DNA of 64,000 bases. It comes from Bacteroidales bacterium (GTDB lineage Bacteria > Bacteroidota > Bacteroidia > Bacteroidales > ML635J-15). The notes beneath the pieces were generated by a model that was not told where the DNA came from, ran no database searches, and saw only the letters and a program-made list of their open reading frames with translations. Both the position numbers and the translations under genes were made by a program. Where the stretch lies: positions 54,121 through 118,120 of the forward strand of contig JAFZRE010000036.1 of assembly GCA_017620015.1 (NCBI GenBank), written 5' to 3'. Positions 10,540-17,377 of the stretch are shown piece by piece. How positions within the stretch are numbered: the first letter of the stretch is position 1; every line of letters begins with the position of its first letter.

Positions 10540-10944
10540 ATGACCAAAATGACATCAAAGTACGTGGGTGGACTTCGCACCGAAAACACTCACCTTCAGT
10601 CGGGCAACAGAATCATTACCGACGCTCCGCTCGACAACCACGGCAAAGGCGAGGCTTTTTCGCCAACCGACTTGCTTGCAACAGCTTTGTGCGACTGCAT
10701 TTTCACAATCACTGGCATAACTGCACAGACCTACAATTTCTCAATCGACGGAGCAACCGCACAGATTGAAAAGATTATGAACGAGTCGCCACGCCGCGTT
10801 GCCGAGGTAAAAATCGACTTCGACTACTCGATGTGCAACCTCAACGAAAAGCAGCAGACAATCATCAGGCGCATTCCCGAAACTTGTCCTGTTTCGCGTT
10901 CGCTAAGCCCGGAGGTAAAGCAGACGATAACGTTCAAGTTTTAA
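10540..10944 (+). CDS. OsmC/Ohr-family protein
   Basis: Small cytoplasmic alpha/beta protein of the OsmC superfamily, whose members reduce organic hydroperoxides with a pair of cysteines. FSPTDLLATALCDCIFTITG holds the first conserved Cys (with one more Cys two residues later), and PETCPVSRSL holds the second, so the peroxidatic pair is present. 134 residues is typical of the YhfA-like branch. An alternative start lies at 10549 (MTSKYVGG), which fits the family N-terminus equally well. The region upstream contains repeat-derived sequence and I see no clear -7 box. Confidence 0.88.
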   Translation: MTKMTSKYVGGLRTENTHLQSGNRIITDAPLDNHGKGEAFSPTDLLATALCDCIFTITGITAQTYNFSIDGATAQIEKIMNESPRRVAEVKIDFDYSMCNLNEKQQTIIRRIPETCPVSRSLSPEVKQTITFKF

Positions 10945-11003
10945 GGGATTTGAAGATTTGTAGCGACGTTGCGTCCTCTGAATAGTATTCAAAAAAAATA
11001 GAC

Positions 11004-11073
11004 AAATCCCGCCCCCTGAGTCTGTCGAAGGGAAGACAAAATAAACGCCGTTTCGACAAGCTCAACGAGCGGA
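11004..11073. repeat. TTCGACAAGCTCA palindromic repeat
   Basis: CCCCCTGAGTCTGTCGAAG (11012-11030) and the inverted partner TTTCGACAAGCTCAACGAGC (11051-11070) flank a short spacer. It belongs to the family also seen at 14191, 17299, 20909 and 29790. It sits just upstream of the thioesterase start and may lie in its leader. Confidence 0.6.
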
Positions 11074-11090
11074 TAATCGTAAATAACATT

Positions 11091-11465
11091 ATGGATTTAA
11101 ATCTTGGTATCAAAGGTGAAGAAAGCGAAGTTGTCCGCCACGACAACACCGCAGCTGCATACGGCAGTGGACTAGTAGAGGTTTATGCAACTCCCGCCAT
11201 GATTGCGCTTATGGAAAAGACTTGCTATCGTTCCGTAATGCCTTACCTTTCGGAAGGAGAGGGGACTGTCGGCACTCATATCAATGTGGCGCACAAGAAA
11301 GCAAGTCCGCTTGGCACGGTAATAACCTGCCATTCCGAAATCATCGAAATCGACCGCCGTCGTGTAGTCTTCAAGGTGGAGGCATTTGACGACAAGGGCG
11401 ATGTTATTGGTGACGGCACTCACGAGCGCTTTGTCATCAACGTCGAAAAGTTTATGAGCAAGTAG
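11091..11465 (+). CDS. Hotdog-fold thioesterase (FlK-like)
   Basis: 124-residue single-domain hotdog protein. VEVYATPAMIALMEKTCY, GEGTVGTHINVAHKKASPLGT and GDGTHERFVI resemble the fluoroacetyl-CoA thioesterase-like family (thioesterase superfamily 4HBT/FlK), which hydrolyses acyl-CoA esters in the cytoplasm. In FlK the catalytic residues are Thr, Glu and His. TPAMIALME and THINVAH contain candidate equivalents. The substrate cannot be inferred. The stop codon is one base before the start of the PrsW gene, so the two are very probably co-transcribed. Confidence 0.8.
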   Translation: MDLNLGIKGEESEVVRHDNTAAAYGSGLVEVYATPAMIALMEKTCYRSVMPYLSEGEGTVGTHINVAHKKASPLGTVITCHSEIIEIDRRRVVFKVEAFDDKGDVIGDGTHERFVINVEKFMSK

Positions 11466-11466
11466 T

Positions 11467-12246
11467 ATGTGGACATTTGCGGTAGCGGTAGTTCCTGCAA
11501 TAGTGCTTATCGTGTACATAATGATACGCGACAAGTACGAGCGCGAGCCAATCAGAAAAATATTGCTTACATTCTTTGCCGGAATGCTGGCAATCCCTCT
11601 TGACTTGCTCATAATCGGCATTTTCGGGCTTGACGAATTGCCATATCTCTTCGACGGAGATATTCTTCAGCAGATTGGAACAGCATTCTTCTCGGCGGCA
11701 ATCCCCGAAGAAATATCAAAGTTCATAATTCTCTTCCTGCTCGTCTGGTGGAGCAAGGATTTCAACGAGCGTATGGACGGCATAGTTTATGCTGTGTGTG
11801 TATCGATGGGCTTTGCTACAGTCGAGAACGTAATGTACGTATTCGAAGACCCCTCGTGCGCATGGGGACGTGCCTTGTTTGCCGTTCCCGGGCATTTCCT
11901 TTTCGCTGTACTTATGGGGTTCTTCCTTTCGTTGGCGAAGTTCACCGTAAAGCACAAGTTCCGCAACTGGACAATGACTTTGCTGGCTCCAATTTTGGCG
12001 CACGGCATATACGATGCCATACTGATGGTTTCCGATGTGGCATCTGAAGGCTGGTCGTTGCTGCTGACGATTGTTTTCTATGTGTTCATATTCCTGCTCT
12101 GGCGCTTGGGTCTGAAGAAGATTTCACAGCACGTCGAGTCGTCACCTTTCCGCTATTGGCGCGAATTCAAGGACAAGCAACAGGACGTAAACGACATTTC
12201 CGACGACCAGCAGATTGACAATATGAAGGATTTTTTTGATAGGTAA
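11467..12246 (+). CDS. PrsW-family intramembrane metalloprotease
   Basis: Polytopic membrane protein of 259 residues with about seven to eight hydrophobic segments. EE at residues 81-82 (PEEISKF), ENVMYV at 120-125, GHFLFA with His143 and HGIYDA with His179 match the conserved motifs of the PrsW family, related to CPBP/Abi peptidases. In Bacillus, PrsW cuts an anti-sigma factor. The target here is unknown and no anti-sigma gene is adjacent. The C-terminal tail (from about 215) is charged and probably cytoplasmic. The start is one base after the thioesterase stop. Confidence 0.88.
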   Translation: MWTFAVAVVPAIVLIVYIMIRDKYEREPIRKILLTFFAGMLAIPLDLLIIGIFGLDELPYLFDGDILQQIGTAFFSAAIPEEISKFIILFLLVWWSKDFNERMDGIVYAVCVSMGFATVENVMYVFEDPSCAWGRALFAVPGHFLFAVLMGFFLSLAKFTVKHKFRNWTMTLLAPILAHGIYDAILMVSDVASEGWSLLLTIVFYVFIFLLWRLGLKKISQHVESSPFRYWREFKDKQQDVNDISDDQQIDNMKDFFDR

Positions 12247-12338
12247 ATACTTGATAATTAGAAGAATATTGTACAGACGAGAAATTTTGACCTTGCAGAC
12301 AATTTATTCTCTTCCGTGAATTTTATTAAATCTCTGTT

Positions 12339-12368
12339 TTTGCTAAACGAAAAAATATATATATTTGC
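12339..12368 (+). promoter_or_regulatory. Bacteroides-type promoter for the TPR-ribD operon
   Basis: TATATTTGC at 12360-12368 is a good -7 box. TTTG at 12339-12342 is a possible -33 element with 17-base spacing. The position supports the ATG at 12399 as the start, since the TTG at 12372 would leave almost no leader. Confidence 0.55.
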
Positions 12369-12398
12369 AGATTGGTAAATTTCTTTAAGGACATTGCT

Positions 12399-13427
12399 AT
12401 GAGATTTAAAATTGCCATACTGATTGCGTTTGCATTGATTTCGGCAAACATTTATTCGCAAGAGGACGAAAAACTCCTTCAGGACGGACTATTTGCTTTC
12501 AAGAATGATAATTTCACAAAGGCTATTGCCGACCTTTCAAGATATGTTGAAACAAATACCGACAACGCCATTGCATACAATACACTCGGCCGTGCCTATT
12601 CGTATATGGGCAACCTCGACAAGGCAATGCTTAATTTCCAGATGGCAATAAAGCTCAACCCCAATTACTACGAGGCTGTAAAGAATCTCGGCTACGTTTA
12701 CTACGACGAGGGTGACTTCGACAAGGCAATAAGCCTGTTCCAAAATGCAATAAAGATTAACTCTAAATACGACACCGCCTACAATGCTCTTGGTAACGCA
12801 TACGATGAACTCAAGAACTACAAGAAGGCAATATCGTACTACACCAAGGCTGTTTCGCTCTGCGAATACTATGATGGTGCATATAATAACCTCGGCCTTG
12901 CATACTCGCACAACGGCAACTACGAAAAGGCTATAGAAAGTTGTAAAAAGGCTCTTGAGATTAATCCTCGCAACGACGATGCCTACAACGCAATCGGCGT
13001 GATTTACGAGGATCAGGGCGAATACATTGAAGCAATAGAGTGGTTCAAGAAAGCCATCGAGGTAAACAAGGACAATGCCGATGCCTACAACAACCTCGGC
13101 GTTGCATACTACTATTCCGACGACGTAAAGGGCGAAAACAAGGCTGTGAAAAACTACCTTAAGGCTCTCGAACTTAACCCAGACAACATCGATTCGTACA
13201 ACAACCTCGGTGCTGCATACTTCTCTACCAATCCGGCAAAGGCTATGGAATACTACAACAAGGCATTGGGCATTAATCCTAACCACGTTGACACCAACTA
13301 CAACATCGGTAAACTTTACATGTCGATGGGACAGGAAGCCGATGCCATTGCACATTTCCGCCGTGCTGCACGCGCAGGACAGGAGCTTAGCCGCAAAGAA
13401 CTGAAACAGAGAGGTCTCGACTGGTAG
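12399..13427 (+). CDS. Exported tetratricopeptide-repeat protein
   Basis: 342 residues from the ATG at 12399. Residues 1 to about 20 (MRFKIAILIAFALISANIYS) form a signal peptide, so the protein is probably periplasmic. The rest is eight to nine TPR units with the familiar pattern (AYNTLGRAY, A...A..NP.Y.EA..NLG). The longest spacer is at the unit with SDDVKGENKAVKNY. TPR proteins are scaffolds, so no reaction is predicted. The stop is 6 bases before the ribD start, suggesting one transcript, but a shared job is not obvious. Confidence 0.88.
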   Translation: MRFKIAILIAFALISANIYSQEDEKLLQDGLFAFKNDNFTKAIADLSRYVETNTDNAIAYNTLGRAYSYMGNLDKAMLNFQMAIKLNPNYYEAVKNLGYVYYDEGDFDKAISLFQNAIKINSKYDTAYNALGNAYDELKNYKKAISYYTKAVSLCEYYDGAYNNLGLAYSHNGNYEKAIESCKKALEINPRNDDAYNAIGVIYEDQGEYIEAIEWFKKAIEVNKDNADAYNNLGVAYYYSDDVKGENKAVKNYLKALELNPDNIDSYNNLGAAYFSTNPAKAMEYYNKALGINPNHVDTNYNIGKLYMSMGQEADAIAHFRRAARAGQELSRKELKQRGLDW

Positions 13428-13433
13428 TCAGCA

Positions 13434-14597
13434 ATGGACGAAATTTTTATGAGACGTTGCATCGAACTCGCAAAATGCGGGTTTGGAACGGCATCGCCCA
13501 ATCCGATGGTTGGCGCGGTAATAGTGTGCGACGGCCAAATAATTGGTGAGGGCTGGCACAGGAAATGTGGCGAAGCCCACGCGGAAGTTAATGCTGTAAA
13601 CTCTGTTGCCGACAAGTCATTGCTCAAGAAATCAACGATTTATGTTTCGCTTGAACCTTGTGCCCACGTCGGTCGCACTCCTGCCTGTGCCGATATGCTT
13701 ATCCGTGAAGGAATTCCAAACATCGTGGTCGGTAGCATCGACCCGTTTGAAAAGGTGGCTGGCAAGGGCATAGAAAAACTGAGAAATGCAGGTCGTAACG
13801 TGAAAATAGGTGTACTCCGCGACGAATGCGACTGGCTCAACCGCCGTTTTTTCACATTCCACACAAAGCGTCGTCCCTACGTTATTCTGAAATGGGCGCA
13901 GACCGCCGACGGCTTCATAGACAACATTCGCAACGACTGCCAAACGCCACCACTAAAAATAACCGACCAGCATTTCAGTACGCTTGTGCATAAGTGGCGC
14001 ACCGAAGAAGATGCAATCCTTGTTGGCACACGCACCGCACTGCTCGACAATCCACAACTTACCGCACGGCTTTGGTCGGGACGAAATCCTGTTCGCGTTT
14101 GCATTGACAGGGAAATGAAAATACCACCGTCAAGTAAGATATTTGATAATCAAGCGAAAACGATAGTAATAACAGACAACACATCTCCTTCGCTTCGGCA
14201 CTTCGATAGGCTCGCTTCGACAAGCTCAGCGGGCGGGATTGATGCTATTCGCTCCCTGAGCGGAGTTGAAGGGTCGAATAGCCGAAAGTTTGGCTCTACC
14301 AATATCCTTTTCTGCCCTGCCAATTTCGACGAACCTCTCGTTCCCCAAATCCTTGACATCCTTTACCGCAACGAAATCCAGTCGGTAATTGTAGAAGGCG
14401 GTGCGCAGACATTAAATTCATTCATTTCGCTTGGTCTTTGGGACGAGGCTAGGGTTTTCACCAACAGCCGCCTGAACATTGGAAACGGCGTAAAGGCACC
14501 AGAATTCCGCTTCGAATGTGCTAAAAACGAAGCAAATGACGGCATTTCGCTAAGATACTTCTACAACAACGACTTTTACACTAGGAAAATTTTATAA
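13434..14597 (+). CDS. ribD: Bifunctional riboflavin biosynthesis deaminase/reductase with an in-frame repeat insertion
   Basis: Cytoplasmic enzyme for steps two and three of riboflavin synthesis: deamination of the diaminopyrimidine from GTP, then reduction of the ribosyl group with NADPH. The deaminase domain (1 to about 140) has the zinc motifs HAE at 49-51 and PCAHVGRTPAC at 75-85. The reductase domain starts near RRPYVILKWAQTADGF (146-161) and includes EGGAQTL near 321. Residues about 253-285 are encoded by a copy of the palindromic TTCGACAAGCTCAG repeat, with no frameshift or stop, giving an extra Ser/Arg/Gly-rich loop before NILFCPANF. Whether the enzyme is active cannot be seen, but the frame is intact on both sides. 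Confidence 0.95.
   Translation: MDEIFMRRCIELAKCGFGTASPNPMVGAVIVCDGQIIGEGWHRKCGEAHAEVNAVNSVADKSLLKKSTIYVSLEPCAHVGRTPACADMLIREGIPNIVVGSIDPFEKVAGKGIEKLRNAGRNVKIGVLRDECDWLNRRFFTFHTKRRPYVILKWAQTADGFIDNIRNDCQTPPLKITDQHFSTLVHKWRTEEDAILVGTRTALLDNPQLTARLWSGRNPVRVCIDREMKIPPSSKIFDNQAKTIVITDNTSPSLRHFDRLASTSSAGGIDAIRSLSGVEGSNSRKFGSTNILFCPANFDEPLVPQILDILYRNEIQSVIVEGGAQTLNSFISLGLWDEARVFTNSRLNIGNGVKAPEFRFECAKNEANDGISLRYFYNNDFYTRKIL
14191..14288. repeat. TTCGACAAGCTCAG palindromic repeat inside ribD
   Basis: CTTCGACAAGCTCAGCGGGC (14214-14233) faces a degenerate inverted partner (CTCCCTGAGCGGAGTTGAAG near 14251-14270), with outer arms CTTCGGC...CTTCGATAGG and GGGTCGAATAGCCGAAAG. It matches intergenic copies at 11004 and 17299. 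It is read through in ribD frame and encodes about 30 residues. Confidence 0.65.
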
Positions 14598-14608
14598 ACC
14601 ACCTTCAA

Positions 14609-15466
14609 ATGTCAGCATCGAAACAGTTATTTATAATCATTCTATGTTTTTGCGTAGGATTTCTGCTTAATACGGCAATGGTTGTGCTATTGTATTTTTT
14701 CATGCAGGGCGAAACTTCATACAAGATTCTGCTTATGCTGTCGTCAGTAATATCGTTTGCACTTCCTGCCCTGATTGCTACCAAATTCATTGAAAAGGAT
14801 GAGCCTGTATTTCGGCAACTTGGCTTGACAGAAAGTCCCAGATTTGCAAAATATCTCCTTGCCATAGCCTTTATGCTTGCGATAATGCCGGCAGTAGAGT
14901 TGCTTTCGAGCCTAAACGCTTCCTACTCGTTCCCCGAATCGCTGAAAGGTTTGGAAGATTATTTCCGTGCCGCCGATACAAGTGCTATGGAAGCCACACA
15001 ACGTGCATTGGCAGGAAGCGGAATCGGAGCATTTGTATTAAACCTTATCGTACTGGCGATAACACCTGCCGTATGCGAGGAATTGTTTTTCCGTGGCGTA
15101 CTTCAGAAATTTTTTGTCAGGAACATCAGCAACAAGCACATAGCTATTCTGCTCACTGCGTTTATCTTTTCGGCTATACACATGCAGTTTTCGGGATTGT
15201 TGCCACGATTTATACTTGGTGCGGTTTTAGGATATTTGTTTTACACGTCGGGTTCGCTGTGGCTGTCGATTGTTGCCCACGCGACAAACAACGCGCTTGT
15301 GGTATGTGTCGCCTATTTTGGTGATGTTTCTGCAGCGGAAATCCCCGACATCAGCATTTTTGCAAACATCTGGTGGATAACGGCGATTGTTGTCGGACTT
15401 GCTGTTGCGGTGCTTATTGGTAGAAAACTTTTTAGAAAGGTAGTATTTATTGAAAAAACTAATTAA
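14609..15466 (+). CDS. CPBP-family intramembrane metalloprotease
   Basis: 285-residue membrane protein with about eight hydrophobic segments. CEELFFRGVLQ (EE at 157-158), FSAIHMQ (His191) and HATNNAL (His224, Asn227) are the three motifs of the CPBP/Abi (CAAX protease and bacteriocin-processing) family. Bacteroidetes members are often uncharacterised. Some relatives protect from bacteriocins or process prenylated or peptide substrates. Its stop is directly followed by the start of the SecD-like lipoprotein gene, with no spacer, which points to coupled expression. Confidence 0.88.
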   Translation: MSASKQLFIIILCFCVGFLLNTAMVVLLYFFMQGETSYKILLMLSSVISFALPALIATKFIEKDEPVFRQLGLTESPRFAKYLLAIAFMLAIMPAVELLSSLNASYSFPESLKGLEDYFRAADTSAMEATQRALAGSGIGAFVLNLIVLAITPAVCEELFFRGVLQKFFVRNISNKHIAILLTAFIFSAIHMQFSGLLPRFILGAVLGYLFYTSGSLWLSIVAHATNNALVVCVAYFGDVSAAEIPDISIFANIWWITAIVVGLAVAVLIGRKLFRKVVFIEKTN

Positions 15467-16729
15467 ATGGCTATAAATTTTAAAACAACGGGGCTGGTTA
15501 CGGCAGTTGCAGTCGTATTTTCAATGTTCTTTTTGTGTGGATGTTCAGAAAAAACGTTTTATGAATATACATTGGAAATTCCGGCAGAAGATGTGCTTAT
15601 GTCGTTGACTGTGCAAAAAGACAATCCATATTTGCTGGAGGCTGTCGGAAAGGCGAAGGAATCGGAGCAGATAGGGGTAGGTTTTATAGAGTCGTTTGTC
15701 AAGGCGTACAATGAGATTGAAGATTCACTGAAACCAGCAATGGCTGACTTGTTTGCCACGACAGAGAACCAGGCAATTTCAACCGGTGATAAGGGTATAG
15801 AATATCTTACCAAGGAATACGATGCTGCAATAGAAAATGCGTGCAATGTTATCGTCAAGCGTATGGAATTGTTTGGTGTAAAAAATCCAACAATCCAGAA
15901 AGATTCTGTGACAAAAGGCTGTTTGCATCTCAAGCTTCCGGATTTAAAGGAGCCTGAACGCGTTGACAAGCTTCTTACACAGTCGGGATCGTTTGAATTC
16001 TGGGAGACTTACAACAATGATGAAATCCAGTCGTCCCTTATGGCTGCCGACCAGATAATAGTTGCTAAGAAAATGGAAGAAGCGGCTGATAATGGTGTAG
16101 ATATTGCCGAAGATACTACAACCGAAAAAGTTAGTTCCGACAGCAAGTATTCAATATTCAACCGTCTGTTAGCCCACCTCGGCACCTGTGAACCTTTTGG
16201 TCCTGTTGTAGGTTTTGCAAGGAAAGCCGATATGGAATCGATTATGAATGACTTGAATAGCAAGGATGTAATGATGATGTTTCCCAAAGACCTTGTATTT
16301 GCGTGGGGAATTAAAGAGGTAGAGTTATATGATGAATATTACGATGATTATGAAAGTGAATCTTCTGTCTTTTACGAACTTCTAGCCCTGAAAACAACAA
16401 AGAGAGGCAAGGCAGCCTTGAATGGCGATGTCATTATAGATGCCAGTTCGGAACGTGGTGTAGTTTCTATAACAATGGACAGTGTCGGTTCTGCCCAATG
16501 GGAAATGATAACGAGGAATAACATTGGCAGGTCGATTGCTATGGTTTTCGACAACAAGGTTTATTCGTATCCTACTGTATATGATGAAATTACTGGAGGT
16601 CGCTCTCAAATTTCTGGAAACTTTACGGATGAGGAAGCCGAGGATTTTGCAACCATACTCAAGTCGGGTCGGATGCCTGTTCCTGCAAAAATTATTTCTC
16701 GGCAGTTTGTTGATTTGTCATCGAAATAA
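15467..16729 (+). CDS. Lipoprotein made of the SecD periplasmic (P1) region, without membrane channel
   Basis: 420 residues. The N-terminus has a lipobox, LCGC, with Cys26 as the likely lipid anchor. From about residue 30 the chain resembles the SecD part of Bacteroidetes SecDF: TLEIPAEDVLMSL, a helical stretch, IVKRMELFGVKNPTIQKDS, LHLKLPDLKEPERVDKLL and SFEFWETY. Then comes the typical P1 end: VSITMDSVGSAQWEMITRNN, GRSIAMVFDNKVYSYPTV, EITGGRSQISGNFT and ILKSGRMPVPAKI. Real SecDF continues into twelve membrane helices, which are all absent: the gene stops about 20 residues after this block. So it should be a membrane-tethered SecD head domain. Function unknown. It might bind exported chains or modulate SecDF. 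The last 12 bases overlap the convergent GNAT gene. Confidence 0.8.
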   Translation: MAINFKTTGLVTAVAVVFSMFFLCGCSEKTFYEYTLEIPAEDVLMSLTVQKDNPYLLEAVGKAKESEQIGVGFIESFVKAYNEIEDSLKPAMADLFATTENQAISTGDKGIEYLTKEYDAAIENACNVIVKRMELFGVKNPTIQKDSVTKGCLHLKLPDLKEPERVDKLLTQSGSFEFWETYNNDEIQSSLMAADQIIVAKKMEEAADNGVDIAEDTTTEKVSSDSKYSIFNRLLAHLGTCEPFGPVVGFARKADMESIMNDLNSKDVMMMFPKDLVFAWGIKEVELYDEYYDDYESESSVFYELLALKTTKRGKAALNGDVIIDASSERGVVSITMDSVGSAQWEMITRNNIGRSIAMVFDNKVYSYPTVYDEITGGRSQISGNFTDEEAEDFATILKSGRMPVPAKIISRQFVDLSSK

Positions 16730-17284
16730 GAATTCCATCTTCACATATTCTGTCCCGAAAGCAAACATTTCTTCCTTTGGTTGGAAACCGAGGCGGGAGT
16801 AATATTCGGCAAGCTGTTTATGCGACTTCTCCACTAAAAGGGTAAAACGGGTGTGTCCCAGACTTTTCCCAAGTTCTATTGCGGACTTCATCAACCGATG
16901 ACCGATACCTTTGCCACGGAATTCGTGCTTTATTGCCATGCAATCCAGATAATATTCACCCGCGCCAGTTTCCATTGGATTTCCGCGTAGGTCGAGACCA
17001 CTTTCCTCGTATAGGATGTCGAAAGTCCGTTTGCGCATAGCGGCATATCTGTCGCCACTATATGAGATAAGGCAGCCAACGGCTTCTCCTGCTATTTCTG
17101 CAATAAGGCTGTTGCGACAACTATAAAGACGAGCATCGTCAAGGGTGGCGACTTCAAGGTTTTTTACCGCAGCGAGCATTTCTGACGGAATATTTGCGTC
17201 AATGTCAACAATTTCCATTGCCGCCAATACGCACCGTGCTATAATTGGTGCATCGTGTTCGGTTGCTGGGCGTATTGTTATCAA
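16718..17284 (-). CDS. GNAT-family N-acetyltransferase
   Basis: 188-residue cytoplasmic protein. ITIRPATEHDAPIIARCV is a typical GNAT start. MAIKHEFRGKGIGHRLMKSAIELGK contains the acetyl-CoA-binding RGxGIG loop, and LLVEKSHKQLAEYYSRLGF is the usual C-terminal motif. The substrate (small amine, peptide or antibiotic) cannot be told. No ATG precedes the family start, so I take the TTG at 17284. The 3' end overlaps the end of the SecD-like gene by 12 bases on the opposite strand. Confidence 0.85.
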   Translation of the reverse strand: MITIRPATEHDAPIIARCVLAAMEIVDIDANIPSEMLAAVKNLEVATLDDARLYSCRNSLIAEIAGEAVGCLISYSGDRYAAMRKRTFDILYEESGLDLRGNPMETGAGEYYLDCMAIKHEFRGKGIGHRLMKSAIELGKSLGHTRFTLLVEKSHKQLAEYYSRLGFQPKEEMFAFGTEYVKMEFLFR

Positions 17285-17298
17285 TTCTTTACCACTAT

Positions 17299-17377
17299 CC
17301 GCTGACTGAGCCTGTCGAAGTCAAGTAATCTAGGATTATCATTCATCCTTCCCTTCGACAAGCTCAGGGGGCGGGAT
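17299..17377. repeat. TTCGACAAGCTCAG palindromic repeat pair
   Basis: CTGACTGAGCCTGTCGAAG at 17302-17320 and inverted CTTCGACAAGCTCAGGGGGC around 17353-17372. The second arm ends at the stop codon of the T9SS protein and probably forms a hairpin in its 3' end. Confidence 0.6.

Noticed and set aside
12537..13355. Long minus-strand ORF opposite the TPR gene
   Set aside because: It is a mirror of the TPR repeats with no family features; the plus-strand gene has signal peptide, TPR motifs and promoter.
14191..14288. Frameshift or pseudogene in ribD caused by the repeat
   Set aside because: The frame continues through the repeat and the reductase motifs resume after it.
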